Assembly: GCA_902494535.1 (NCBI GenBank)
Contig: CABUTO010000008.1
Coordinates: 1 to 63,058 of the forward strand
Direction: 5' to 3'
Source of the DNA: an uncultured Collinsella sp.
GTDB lineage: Bacteria > Actinomycetota > Coriobacteriia > Coriobacteriales > Coriobacteriaceae
Length of the DNA: 63,058 nt
This document shows positions 40,154 through 49,396 of this stretch, piece by piece (the stretch's first letter is position 1; each line of letters begins with the position of its first letter). The notes beneath the pieces were generated by a model. That model was given only the letters and a program-made list of their open reading frames with translations, had not been told where the DNA came from and did not search any database. The translations under genes were made by a program, and so were the position numbers.

Positions 40154-42466
40154 CTACGCCGACGCGCTGTCGCGAGCCGCCTGGCATGTAGGAGTCTGAC
40201 GCAGCGTAAGCGGCTTGTCCCCCGCCTCGGCCGACGTGGTCAGCGTATACGTGATCGTCGTCGTCTCGCCAGCATGCAGGTCAACGGTGCCCGAATAGAA
40301 GGGGATTCCATGCCATGTAGCGGCGCCAAGACCAAACTGGGTGCCCTCAACCGTAAGGTCACTGATGTTGCCGCCCGTCGGGGCAAACAGTGAGACATTC
40401 AGACGCTCGTCGTCACGCGCGGCATCGGGTGCGCTCGCCGCAACGTAGTCGGGCAGCTTGCCAGCCTCCTCCTGCGTCATGATGTTCGTCAGGGTAACGG
40501 TGATGCGATAGGAGCACGTGCCGTCGCCGTTCTTCACGCCCTGGCCAATCTGCGTGTCGGCGTTCAGATACCAGTCGAGCTTGGAGAAGCTCAGGTTGTT
40601 AAAGTAAACGCCGGCAACGGGATCGGCACTCGGATCATCCGGATCGGGCAGCGAAGCGTCAATGCCCGTCTCTTTGATGGCATTCTGCTCATCATCGTTT
40701 CTCATCCAAGCAATCAGACGGCCCTCTTCGGCACCGTGCTCGAATGCACCGACAAGCTTTGTAACGTCGACGTCACCGATGCCACCAAGGATCTTGTCGA
40801 AGGCAGCGCTGGCGACGGATGCAAAGATGCCGTCCGACTCCTCGACCGGATAGTTCCAGTACACATCGTGCATGAGGACCTTTGCGGCGTTGGTGCCGTC
40901 GACAACCGTTCCGTCGGGCAGTGACACGTTACCGACCAGGCCCAGCAGATACTGCAGGAACACCGGGTCGATACCGATGACGCCATCAACGTCCTGTCCA
41001 TACTGGGACTTCCACAGCGCGGCGACACGCTGCGAGTTGCGGGGCCAATCAGGCGAATAGGTATTGCCCGAGTTGTACAGGTTACTGTGGTTGCCGAACA
41101 GTGCCTCATCCTCTTCGTCGACGCTCTCGACTGCCTCATCCTCGCTGAGTCCAATGCGGGGAACAAACTCGCCAATCGACATCTGGCCGTCAGTGACCGA
41201 AATCAGGCCCTGCGAACCGCCAAAGCCGCCGCAAGCACGAATCTCGACGTTGTTCATGGCGTACATAAGGTAGTTGCGCGTCTGGCCGTTGGCACCGAGC
41301 ATCTGGGGAAGGACGGGGGCAACCTTCTCCGCCGCGTCAACCGCGCCGTTGAGGGTGGCAAAGCCGTCCTTGGCCTTATCGACCAGCTCGGTCACCTGGG
41401 AAATATGAGTATCGCCAATGCCCTGGACCTTCTCGTTGGCGCTCTTGAACACCTTCGAGCTGCTGGAAAGCGAATCGGCGACCGCCTGCAGCGCGGACAC
41501 GTTAATCATGCCGTCCTGGAACAGCTTGCCGGGCGTAGCCTGCGAAAGGTTATCGGCCATGGGAATCAGCGCATTGCTCGAGACATCGGACAGGACGTCG
41601 ATCATGGTGCGGGCCGCATTGATATCGCTGCCATACACCGGGATAAACGAAGCCGCCGCCCACAGCGGGCTCGAGGTCTCCGCCTTCATTCTGTTGCAGA
41701 GCTCATCGATCTTCTTCGCGTCGTCAGGCAGCGTCGAAAAATCGCCCGACGTGACCTTGTCCTTAAGGCCACCGACGATCTCGACAGCCTCCTTCGCTTC
41801 ACTCTTTACGGTCTTTGCCGAGTTAAGCAGCATAAAGCCGCTTGCGCCAAGCGCAACGAGAAGCACCGCGACTACAGCGGCAATAATGGCGCCGGTGTGA
41901 CGCTTTTTGCGCTCGCCCTTGCGATGGCGATGACGGACCAGACCGTCAGAGGTCGAACTCGACGAAGCGTCGCTACCGTAGTTCAAGCCAAAATCGTAAT
42001 AATCTTCCTTGGAACCCGAGCCCGCAAACTCGGCACCGCTATCATCCAGGCGGGCGAACGTGCCAGTCTCGGAGGCGCCGGTGTAAATCGTGCCAAGGTT
42101 ACCCGTAAGCCCCGCGCCACCGGCAGAGGGAGTATTGTTGGCGGCCTTGTCGGCATTAACGTTGCCGGCGGCATTCGCGGCGTTGGCAGCACCTGCGTTG
42201 TTCGCGGGTACCGAAGGAGCCCCGCTCGGCTGCGACGTGGAGGTTGCACCGCCCGCAAAGACATTCCCTCTTGCACGGCCGGTCTTTTTTGCCTTTTGAG
42301 ACTGCTCGTACAGAGCGGTAAACATCGCCGTCTCGCCCGGGGACACGCGCTTACCGGAACCGCCCTGTCCAGCGCCGCCCGGCGTGCCGGCCTTACCAGC
42401 CCCGTTCGGACGCGGCGGAACTGCAGGACGGCCGCTATCGCTACCCTTAAAGTGATTACCAGCCAT
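40154..42466 (-). CDS. DUF4012 domain membrane protein
   Basis: The 770-aa protein has a long low-complexity cytosolic N-terminus rich in Ala, Gly and Asn (residues 1-180). A basic cluster (RHRHRKGERKKRH) precedes one transmembrane helix (about 191-214). The large extracytoplasmic region has helical segments followed by the DUF4012 features NYLMYAMNNVEIRACGGFGG and YSPDWPRNSQRVAALW. The function of DUF4012 is unknown. Some occur near exopolysaccharide genes, but here the neighbours are glmM and an EamA transporter. The start is the ATG after GAGGATTTC. Confidence 0.82.
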   Translation of the reverse strand: MAGNHFKGSDSGRPAVPPRPNGAGKAGTPGGAGQGGSGKRVSPGETAMFTALYEQSQKAKKTGRARGNVFAGGATSTSQPSGAPSVPANNAGAANAANAAGNVNADKAANNTPSAGGAGLTGNLGTIYTGASETGTFARLDDSGAEFAGSGSKEDYYDFGLNYGSDASSSSTSDGLVRHRHRKGERKKRHTGAIIAAVVAVLLVALGASGFMLLNSAKTVKSEAKEAVEIVGGLKDKVTSGDFSTLPDDAKKIDELCNRMKAETSSPLWAAASFIPVYGSDINAARTMIDVLSDVSSNALIPMADNLSQATPGKLFQDGMINVSALQAVADSLSSSSKVFKSANEKVQGIGDTHISQVTELVDKAKDGFATLNGAVDAAEKVAPVLPQMLGANGQTRNYLMYAMNNVEIRACGGFGGSQGLISVTDGQMSIGEFVPRIGLSEDEAVESVDEEDEALFGNHSNLYNSGNTYSPDWPRNSQRVAALWKSQYGQDVDGVIGIDPVFLQYLLGLVGNVSLPDGTVVDGTNAAKVLMHDVYWNYPVEESDGIFASVASAAFDKILGGIGDVDVTKLVGAFEHGAEEGRLIAWMRNDDEQNAIKETGIDASLPDPDDPSADPVAGVYFNNLSFSKLDWYLNADTQIGQGVKNGDGTCSYRITVTLTNIMTQEEAGKLPDYVAASAPDAARDDERLNVSLFAPTGGNISDLTVEGTQFGLGAATWHGIPFYSGTVDLHAGETTTITYTLTTSAEAGDKPLTLRQTPTCQAARDSASA

Positions 42467-42615
42467 AAAGAAATCCTCGCAATTGAGTCGCAATGAAAAA
42501 GTCCATAACGCTACTAGTTTATGGCATTTTGAGCATCGACAGCTAAACTCCAGACACGGACATCAATTGGCGAAAATGCGGCACAACACCTTTTCCGTCT
42601 TGGCAGCGGCGCCAG

Positions 42616-43638
42616 CTACACCGTGAGGAACATCATCACGATGATCATGGCGAAGCCGATAAGGTCGGTCGGCAAAAACACCGTGCCCAGCATAACGGCG
42701 CTGGTGATGGTCGCCGAGACGGGCTCCACGGTTCCGATGAGACTCGCACGCACCGAGCCGATGTCCTTAACGCCCTGCATATAGAGCATGTAAGCAAAAA
42801 ACGAGCCGATAACAACGAACACCGCGAGCGCCTCGACGCCGGCGGCGTCGAGCGCCGGCATATGCGCCCAAGGCTGCACGAAGACGCACGAGACCACGCC
42901 CGCCGTGAGCATTGCCGAGCCCGTGACGATGGGGCTGCCGTATTCGGGCAGGATCTTGGCGGGAATCACCGCCATACACGCGGCGCTGACCGCACACATA
43001 AGACCTGCTGCCAGGCCAAGCGGTGAGATATTCAGGCTGGTGGGGTCGCCGCCGGTGGCGATTAAAAAGGTTCCACCCAGAGCCAGGCCAATGCCGATGA
43101 CTTCGCGAGTACGCGGCATGCGGCGATCGATCGCGCAGGCGTATCCCATGATGATAACGAGCTGCAGGCACTGGAGCACCGTCGCGGTTCCGGCGTTCGT
43201 CAGGCGCACGGCCGAAAGATAGCAAAACTGGTTGAACAGCAGGCCAAAGGCGGTAAAGAGCAGCAGCTGCTTGCGATCGGCGGGTGTGGTCCAGAGCTTA
43301 ATCAGGCGCTCGCGGTCGCGCGTAACAACCACGGCCATAAAGAGTAGACCGGCGAGAATCTGACGCACGCTCATAAGCCACAAGGTGTCGACGTGGTAGG
43401 TATCGAACAGAAAGCTCGCGCTGGTGCCCGAGAAGCCCCAAAACGAACCGCCCACCAGCGTAGCCAAGACGCCCGTGATCATCTTGCGCGTCGAAGCGCT
43501 GTTCAAGCGGTCGCGCCATGCGCGACGGGTGTTGCGGCTGAGCTCGTCGGTGCCCTCGGGCACATCAATGTTCGATATATCGGTCATCGGCACCGAAGCC
43601 CCTGCGCCTTCGACCTGCTCGACACACTCTTTGCTCAT
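42616..43638 (-). CDS. EamA/DMT family transporter
   Basis: The 340-aa protein has about 55 polar N-terminal residues followed by ten hydrophobic helices arranged as two EamA repeats. The first begins ATLVGGSFWGFSGTSASFLF, and the second begins near LGLAAGLMCAVSAACMAVIP. It is a drug/metabolite superfamily permease. Substrates of this family include amino acids and nucleosides, and none can be assigned. The start is the ATG after GGGGAGTGG. A much longer open frame upstream lacks an RBS. Confidence 0.86.
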   Translation of the reverse strand: MSKECVEQVEGAGASVPMTDISNIDVPEGTDELSRNTRRAWRDRLNSASTRKMITGVLATLVGGSFWGFSGTSASFLFDTYHVDTLWLMSVRQILAGLLFMAVVVTRDRERLIKLWTTPADRKQLLLFTAFGLLFNQFCYLSAVRLTNAGTATVLQCLQLVIIMGYACAIDRRMPRTREVIGIGLALGGTFLIATGGDPTSLNISPLGLAAGLMCAVSAACMAVIPAKILPEYGSPIVTGSAMLTAGVVSCVFVQPWAHMPALDAAGVEALAVFVVIGSFFAYMLYMQGVKDIGSVRASLIGTVEPVSATITSAVMLGTVFLPTDLIGFAMIIVMMFLTV

Positions 43639-43869
43639 TCCACTCCCCCGAAACAGCCTGGAAACAATTCGGCTTACCTTACCACGGCGAAGGCACCAGC
43701 TGGAGGCTTGTCCGCTTATCGGTAGGACAATTCCGCAGGCGTCTTTCCATAGCTCGATACTGCAAAGGCTTTGCATTATGCGACAGCCAAATCGCGGCAG
43801 CAGGCTCTTTTGAAATGGATATGACAAAGCCCCCGAATTCCACAATGTAAGCGATTTTTAAAAATGTTC

Positions 43870-43898
43870 TTGCCACCGAGTTCAGGCTCCGTTATATT
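43870..43898 (+). promoter_or_regulatory. Sigma70-type promoter of tRNA-Val
   Basis: TTGCCA (43870-43875) and TATATT (43893-43898) are separated by exactly 17 bases, with the -10 box 29 bases before the mature tRNA end. Confidence 0.7.
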
Positions 43899-43927
43899 AT
43901 CTTTTGCGCGCTTGCGCACCCTTGATC

Positions 43928-44002
43928 GGGCGTTTAGCTCAGGGGGAGAGCGCTTCCCTGACACGGAAGAGGTCAGAAGTTCAAATCTTCTAACGCCCAC
44001 CA
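43928..44002 (+). tRNA. tRNA-Val (anticodon GAC)
   Basis: The acceptor stem GGGCGTT/AACGCCC, D arm with AGCTCAGGGGGAGAGC, anticodon stem CTTCC/GGAAG with loop CTGACAC (anticodon GAC) and T arm AGAAGTTCAAATCTTCT form a full cloverleaf. The discriminator is A and CCA is encoded. Confidence 0.97.
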
Positions 44003-44009
44003 AATGTTC

Positions 44010-44047
44010 GCAGCTCAGAGGCTATGCCCTCTGGGCTGTTTTGTTTT
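44010..44047 (+). terminator. Terminator after tRNA-Val
   Basis: CAGCTCAGAGG pairs with CCTCTGGGCTG (one mismatch region) and is followed by TTTTGTTTT. From here to 44337 nothing else is recognisable. Confidence 0.75.
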
Positions 44048-44337
44048 ATGTCGCCAAATCAGCTGGCAGCTCCAACCGTCATCGCAACGTAACATCAATT
44101 CACCCGACGAATGGCAGCCAAACAAATTCAATACCCCAACATAAACAATAGCCAGGCACAAAACTGCGCCGCAAGCTGCTCCAACCACCCAACTGGCCAA
44201 AAGCCGACCATCTACTTGCCGATCTATCCATCGGCATAACCAATCAGTCCGCACCGCAACTTCTCAGCAAAACGCCACAGCGTCCACACCCTGCGGTATC
44301 CTTGAGCCACTTGCACCTGCAGCACCAAGGAGCCGCC

Positions 44338-45024
44338 ATGCGCACCGAGCTCGATGTCCCCTTTTCGCACAAAGAAGAAGCCAAGGCGCTGGGCGCCAAA
44401 TGGGACCGGATCAAGAAGATCTGGTATGTACCCAGCGGCGTCAACCCCGAGCCCTTTGCCGAGTGGCTGCCCGGTGTTGACCGATCCGACCCCTCAGCGC
44501 CGTATATATATCTAGTACTGGGCAAGCGCGAGTGCTGGAAGTGTCACAAAGAGACCTCGGTCGCGGCCTTCGGCATTCCCTATCGAACCGATAGCGACGA
44601 GAGCGTCGTCATCGCGCACGCGCCCAACGAAGCCGGGCACATTGCCATCGACACGGCCAACGCCAACGCACTCGCCATCGTGCCCGCTCTTGGCTGCGTG
44701 CCGGGCGAGATCCGCGACTACCTTCATAAGCGCTGCGGCTACAAGCCCGTAGGCGCGCGAGCCTCCAAAGCCCCGTCGCTCGGCAACACGTGCACCAGTT
44801 GCGACGCGCTGCAAGGCAGCCGCTATTTGTTCGAAGAACCAACGTCCCCGTTTGCCCTCACTGCCATCAACAAGCTGCCGGCACTGGAGTTTGTGCGCGT
44901 CGAAGTTGCCGGCGTCTTTGGCGTCCCGGCCGCGCGTACCGACTTTGACCAGGCACTCTTTACCTGGGCACGCGACCATCACACCGAGTTCCACAAGCAA
45001 CTCGGTGAGGGGATTTATTTGTAG
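44338..45024 (+). CDS. DUF5710 domain-containing protein
   Basis: The 228-aa protein begins MRTELDVPFSHKEEAKALGA, with KWDRIKKIWYVPSG after it. This short DUF5710 module is often found at the end of primase-, DNA polymerase- or toprim-like proteins of mobile elements. The rest is a single domain with four cysteines (CWKCH near residue 63 and CTSCD near 155) that may bind zinc. I do not recognise that part. The ATG follows CAAGGAG. Location among HNH, AlbA_2 and TA genes suggests an accessory region. Confidence 0.72.
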   Translation: MRTELDVPFSHKEEAKALGAKWDRIKKIWYVPSGVNPEPFAEWLPGVDRSDPSAPYIYLVLGKRECWKCHKETSVAAFGIPYRTDSDESVVIAHAPNEAGHIAIDTANANALAIVPALGCVPGEIRDYLHKRCGYKPVGARASKAPSLGNTCTSCDALQGSRYLFEEPTSPFALTAINKLPALEFVRVEVAGVFGVPAARTDFDQALFTWARDHHTEFHKQLGEGIYL

Positions 45025-45062
45025 GGACGGAGATGCCTTCACAGCCAGCTCCTCCGCATCAC

Positions 45063-45347
45063 CTATCCCTCGTCGCCGGCGTCATACACGATATCGAGGC
45101 CACAAACAGGGCATTTCTCCGGATACACCGGCATATGAACGCCTGTCTGTTTTCTCACTTCGTCGCTGAGTCTGTCACGCGCATCGATGAACCGAATGTC
45201 GAGACACGGTATTTGCGAGCCGCAGCAAGGGCAGGTGACGACAAACGACCCGCAATCTACCTCTACGCTCGGAAACATATTGTTGTCTATAAGGGCACAC
45301 GGCAGTTTTCCGTACTTCCCCATCGCAATATCGCCTCGCCAGCTCAT
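45063..45347 (-). CDS. Small zinc-ribbon-like protein, 94 aa
   Basis: The frame begins MSWRGDIAMGKYGKLPCALI after GAGAGGGGAG. Two paired-cysteine motifs, CPCCGSQIPC and CPVCG, are about 40 residues apart and fit a zinc ribbon. The C-terminus is acidic (DAGDEG). No other domain is visible and I do not know the function. It converges with the DUF5710 gene, leaving 38 bases between the stops. Confidence 0.7.
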   Translation of the reverse strand: MSWRGDIAMGKYGKLPCALIDNNMFPSVEVDCGSFVVTCPCCGSQIPCLDIRFIDARDRLSDEVRKQTGVHMPVYPEKCPVCGLDIVYDAGDEG

Positions 45348-45469
45348 ACGCGCTCCCCTCTCGCTATACAAAACAGGAAGAGCATGCGCCGGCAGGCGTG
45401 CGCGAGATTGCATCGCCACGCGATCCGATCAAACAACACGATCGCCAAAGAATGCCAAAGCCAAATACG

Positions 45470-46552
45470 CTAATACGGCAGAAGCCCCGCCTTTTCACGC
45501 TTCTTTTCCGAGCGATCGAACTCAATGCGATGGGCCTCAAGAAACACCGTATTGGGTCGCCACTGACGCTCATTCGGCTGCCTTAGCGTCGCACCCGCAA
45601 AGGAAACGTAGTCGGTCTTATCCAGCAGGTACGATCCGCACAGCCGATATTCGCCGCAAACAGGCTCAAACGAAATCAGGTGAGCATCAAATAGGGAATG
45701 AAGATCGCGCCGAAGCAGAATGCCGTTGCTGGCAACCTGCGATTTGGGTCCCGAGTAATTCTCGATATGTGCAGCCTCCAGAGCTTCGCTGACGCCGCAG
45801 TCCGACACCGCGCAACGGCCATCATAGGCGGCAACGAGCTGCTTGCGGAACCATTGCTGCCCCAATCGCTCGCGCCTTAACGCATAGCGGACCTTTTCGT
45901 CGTCGGTCGTACCCTGTCCGGCAAACTCAATATCGACGGGTATGTGCTTCAGATAACTCATGTCGGGCGCAAAACGAGGGTCCGGTCCGCCTTTATGAAC
46001 AGGACCGTGCAGAACAAACCATCCGTTTTCGGGCTCGAACCGTTCAACAAATGCAAGGCCGAGCACCTTGTAGCCCACCTCGGTTGCAAATATGACTCCG
46101 ACTGGAACGCCACATTCCATGCAGTTGAGCATTTTACGGTTGTAATTCTGGTCTCGAAAACCAACGGTACCCGGCGCTTGAACCGAGTACTTAATGACCC
46201 ACGTACCATCGTCCAAATAGAGCGGAGGCACATCGGTGTAGAAGCTCTTTTTAGAGTTATGGACCGAAAGCGCAAAGATCTTATTTGGATCTTGCTTCAC
46301 CCGGTCCTGGCCCGGCCAGAAGATCCCTGAATCCCGCGTTACGGGAAAGAAGTCCGAGCCAATTCTCAAACGATACTGATACTGAGGGCTATCTTCCTTG
46401 GTGTGGTGCGGAAGGCTGGTCCAAACACCGCCGCGCTGTTCCTCACCCAGAAACCACTCCCATGCCTCAACGTATTCGGAAGGCACGAGACTGCAGGCGC
46501 GGTCATAGCTTGGTCCATCCATCAACGGAACAGCAAGGTCAATGTCGTTCAT
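45470..46552 (-). CDS. HNH endonuclease with SRA-like N-terminal region
   Basis: The 360-aa protein ends with an HNH_2-type nuclease domain. RCAVSDCGVSEALEAAHIEN (residues 246-265) is followed by SNGILLRRDLHSLFDAHLIS, giving His262, Asn276 and His285 as the metal-binding and catalytic set. The preceding 200 residues include DDGTWVIKYSVQAPG and RDQNYNRKMLNCMECGVPVG, which resemble SRA/YDG-type modified-base readers found in McrA-like type IV restriction enzymes. That assignment is tentative. The start is an ATG or a GTG three codons upstream. A role in restriction of modified DNA is inferred. Confidence 0.72.
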   Translation of the reverse strand: MNDIDLAVPLMDGPSYDRACSLVPSEYVEAWEWFLGEEQRGGVWTSLPHHTKEDSPQYQYRLRIGSDFFPVTRDSGIFWPGQDRVKQDPNKIFALSVHNSKKSFYTDVPPLYLDDGTWVIKYSVQAPGTVGFRDQNYNRKMLNCMECGVPVGVIFATEVGYKVLGLAFVERFEPENGWFVLHGPVHKGGPDPRFAPDMSYLKHIPVDIEFAGQGTTDDEKVRYALRRERLGQQWFRKQLVAAYDGRCAVSDCGVSEALEAAHIENYSGPKSQVASNGILLRRDLHSLFDAHLISFEPVCGEYRLCGSYLLDKTDYVSFAGATLRQPNERQWRPNTVFLEAHRIEFDRSEKKREKAGLLPY

Positions 46553-46767
46553 CGCCAGCACCTACAACCATACGAACGCGAGTCATGCCCCTCAATAATA
46601 TGGCCGAGAGTCAATTATTACGAGATCTCATTCCGCGATCGGCACATCGTTGATGCTCTCGGTTTGCCGCTGGCGCGCTTGTACCCCGCTGCCCCACTTC
46701 CCTGTATACTGATGTAGCACGTGTTTCATCCGGACTTGTTGGACCGGGTCGTTCATGGGAGGGCCTT

Positions 46768-47259
46768 ATGGCTGCTTCGAATCCGCCTAAGGGGAGCGTT
46801 TCTTCTTCGTCCATCAAGCCGGTGACGCGCAAGGCCGTGCGTTGCCAGCGCGAGGTCGCTTGGCTTGTCACGCAGGCGGCGGGCAGGCTTGTGGCGACCA
46901 CTCAGGACGTCAATGCGCCTACGCCGAGCTTTGTGTTAGCGGCGGCGCTGGATTTTGTGCGCCAATTGGAGCTTGCCGCGCAGGATGCCAACGGCCACCT
47001 CGACTACCAGAACGTTATGGCGCCCGACCTGCAAACGTTCTGTCACATGGCCAAGTTGCCTGCCGCGCCCAATGCGCTTTCGGACGCAGGCTACATGTTT
47101 ACGCTCTCGGGCGCGGACCTTATCCGCGACATCTATGCATACTGCAGCGAGCTCGCCGAGCGCCACGTCTTTGACGCGGCAGAAGTCAAACCGGGAAATG
47201 TCATCAAGCTGGTTCTTAGGTTGTTCTTGATAGACGGGTTCGGGGCCATGCCGGCGTAA
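46768..47259 (+). CDS. Hypothetical helical protein, 163 aa
   Basis: The protein begins MAASNPPKGSVSSSSIKPVT after GGGAGGG. A short Ser/Pro-rich start is followed by an all-helical region with many Ala, Leu and Gln. No cysteine motif, signal peptide or membrane span is evident, and I do not recognise a family. A TATACT box at 46705-46710 may be its -10. It stands between two minus-strand accessory genes. Confidence 0.65.
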   Translation: MAASNPPKGSVSSSSIKPVTRKAVRCQREVAWLVTQAAGRLVATTQDVNAPTPSFVLAAALDFVRQLELAAQDANGHLDYQNVMAPDLQTFCHMAKLPAAPNALSDAGYMFTLSGADLIRDIYAYCSELAERHVFDAAEVKPGNVIKLVLRLFLIDGFGAMPA

Positions 47260-47359
47260 GCCGAGTCTTTAGCATCACCGTCGACTGGGCAACAACCGCT
47301 TTACCTTAATGGACGCCAATCGAGGGTCGATTATTGGGTCGCCTCGTCCACTAACGCAT

Positions 47360-48826
47360 CTATCCCACGCACTCCGACAGTCGATACTTGCGATTGCGGC
47401 TCGTCGCCGGCGCCGTGGGCTCAAGCTCGCCTTGAGCAATGAGCGCGTTGACGCGCGACCTAACCTGGGAAATTGTGAGCCCTGTGTGCTCTGCCAGCTC
47501 GCGCGTCCCCAGCTCGCCGTAGTGTTTGAGTGCCGTCACAATTAAGCCCCCGCCATGATCGACCGGCTCGATCTTTGAACGGTAAAGTACGACCTTGAAC
47601 CGATCGAATCCGGGGCAGAACAGGGGCTCGGCCAGACCATGCGCGCGCATAGCATCGATCATCATCGGGATGCCCGAGCCATTGCCCTCAGCCGGCGAAC
47701 CTGCGCCATCCGGCAGCGGGACAATCGACATGAGCTTCACAAGCGTCGCGTTACGGCATCGGGAGCTGCCGTCAAACAAGTTCTCGCGAGTCTTTCCCCC
47801 GTAAAGGCCGCCAGGATTCGTCACCTCGACACGATCGTCAAAGACGTCGACGGCAATCGATTGTCCACAGAACCGATCCCCGTATTCTCGATGGATTACG
47901 GCGTTGGCGATTGCCTCGCGCAGAACCTCCTCGGGAATCTCCAGCGAGTCGATACGCGAGATGCCTTGGACGGTCGAGATGCGGCGCAGGTTTTTGGCGA
48001 CAGTTGCGACGGCATCCGAGATCATCTCGCCCAACGTTCCCTCACAGATTGCGCGGTCCATGAACCTCAGCGACCCCGCCATGCCCTTCTGAGTTCCCGC
48101 ATGGACAGCCACGTCAATGAAGAGCTTGGGATAGAACTGCTGAGGGTAGGTGCCCACAACTAGGAGTCCAGCCTTGGTGACATTGCCCTGGGAATCAAGG
48201 ATATTTAGGCGCTCCAGCTTCGTTTGTTTGTCCGGCGCACCGCGCATTGCCCGGGGCGTCAACGAGAAAGCCCGATCTATCGTACGGTCGACCAGTGTCT
48301 CGTCGAGATCGTCCGCGCCCGCACCCGCCACCGCGTCGCGATCGCTCGGAGTCGCTCGACCGTATGACCCCAATGCGAGCACCTCGGTCGATGAAAGCGG
48401 CACATCTTTGTCATCGATGCGCTTGTAGCTGCCGCCCTGGGCGCCTCGCTCTATGACATAGCAGGGCTTGCTCGACGGATCGAGCTCCTCAATCGTAATG
48501 ACGAGAACGATGACGTCCTGAAGCTCCACTCGCTCGATCGTGTATTTGGGCGGATTGGCCAGCTTTCCTCGACCGCCCGCATCACCCATGCCTGACACAA
48601 ATTGGTTGAGCACTTTCTCGGTCTCGAAGTTCTCAACCGGGACAAAACCTGCGCGCTCACTCACTCCGAGCACGATGATTCCGCCGGCAGTGTTCGCGAA
48701 TGCGCTCACCGTTTCCCACACGTCGCGGGAAAGCGTCGTGGCGCTCTCCTTCACTTCGACGTTAAGATCATCCGAGCCCATACGCCTTAAAGACTCAAGC
48801 AGACCGGTCAGCTCGTTTTCGTTCAT
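47360..48826 (-). CDS. AlbA_2/ATP-binding regulator-like protein
   Basis: The 488-aa protein has an N-terminal AlbA_2 (Schlafen-like) DNA-binding domain, seen as EVKESATTLSRDVWETVSAF and NTAGGIIVLGV. A GHKL-type ATPase segment follows (EVLREAIANAVIHREYG, DDRVEVTNPGGLYGG). The C-terminal winged helix-turn-helix reads ELGTRELAEHTGLTISQVRS. Such proteins are usually called ATP-binding transcriptional regulators, and some belong to defence islands. The start is the ATG after AAGGACG. The upstream region is packed with ATCTCTC/GAGAGAT repeats, good candidates for its own binding sites. Confidence 0.8.
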   Translation of the reverse strand: MNENELTGLLESLRRMGSDDLNVEVKESATTLSRDVWETVSAFANTAGGIIVLGVSERAGFVPVENFETEKVLNQFVSGMGDAGGRGKLANPPKYTIERVELQDVIVLVITIEELDPSSKPCYVIERGAQGGSYKRIDDKDVPLSSTEVLALGSYGRATPSDRDAVAGAGADDLDETLVDRTIDRAFSLTPRAMRGAPDKQTKLERLNILDSQGNVTKAGLLVVGTYPQQFYPKLFIDVAVHAGTQKGMAGSLRFMDRAICEGTLGEMISDAVATVAKNLRRISTVQGISRIDSLEIPEEVLREAIANAVIHREYGDRFCGQSIAVDVFDDRVEVTNPGGLYGGKTRENLFDGSSRCRNATLVKLMSIVPLPDGAGSPAEGNGSGIPMMIDAMRAHGLAEPLFCPGFDRFKVVLYRSKIEPVDHGGGLIVTALKHYGELGTRELAEHTGLTISQVRSRVNALIAQGELEPTAPATSRNRKYRLSECVG

Positions 48827-48879
48827 CTGCACGTCCTTTCGCTCGGTCCTGCGGAGAATGCCGCGGATAGATTTCCCTC

Positions 48880-49122
48880 GTCTCTCAGTTATCTCTCGTA
48901 ATTATCTCTCATTTATCTCTCTATCTCTCGGCTTAGAGATAAGAGATAGATAGAGATGGAATGTCTACCATTTGCTTCATTTATACATATTATTGCTGGT
49001 AGAACAATCGGTATTGAGACAATACCATGATTGCCTGTCTCTTTGCTGCTCAGTTATCTCTCATATTTTTCTCTCATCTTCCTGTCATCTCTCATATTAG
49101 AGACGAATGAGAGACGAGAGAT
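48880..49122. repeat. ATCTCTC repeat arrays (iteron-like)
   Basis: Cluster 1 (48880-48958) has ATCTCTC four times in direct order at spacings of 13, 11 and 8, followed by GAGAT three times in the opposite sense. Cluster 2 (49050-49122) repeats CAGTTATCTCTC, then TCTCTCAT and GTCATCTCTCAT, and ends with GAGAGACGAGAGAT. Between them is the palindrome GGTATTGAGACAATACC (49010-49026). The arrays lie 55-300 bases upstream of the AlbA_2 gene. Confidence 0.7.
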
Positions 49123-49165
49123 ACGCGAGTGATGGACGAGCGAGGATTTTCGGACGGTCGGATAT

Positions 49166-49231
49166 CGAGAGTGGATATTTGGACGGTTTTTGGGGCTTTT
49201 GCGGCAGATTCCGTCCAAATATCCACTCTCG
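49166..49231. repeat. Perfect 21-bp inverted repeat
   Basis: Bases 49166-49186 (start CGAGAGTGGATATTTGG) and 49211-49231 are exact complements around a 24-base loop. On the plus strand TTTTTGGGG follows the left arm. It lies between the ATCTCTC arrays and the M16 peptidase and may be a palindromic element or an operator. Confidence 0.7.
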
Positions 49232-49396
49232 TTTGGCGAGTGTCCAATTTTCCACGCTCGTGCGGCGGGCACGCGGGACCTATGCCCAATCCGCCAGCAT
49301 CGTCTTCAGTTCGCCGCAGAGCCGCGGCCCCATATGGGTATACTCTCGAGGATTCGACTCGATTCGCCCCCGCCGGGGCGTCAAAGGAGACTGCAT

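Noticed and set aside
48880..49122. CRISPR array
   Set aside because: Repeats are only 7-12 bases, irregularly spaced and in both senses, with no spacers or cas genes.
49190..49396. N-terminal extension of the M16C peptidase by 69 codons
   Set aside because: The extension crosses the perfect inverted repeat and has no RBS, while the chosen ATG follows AAAGGAGAC.
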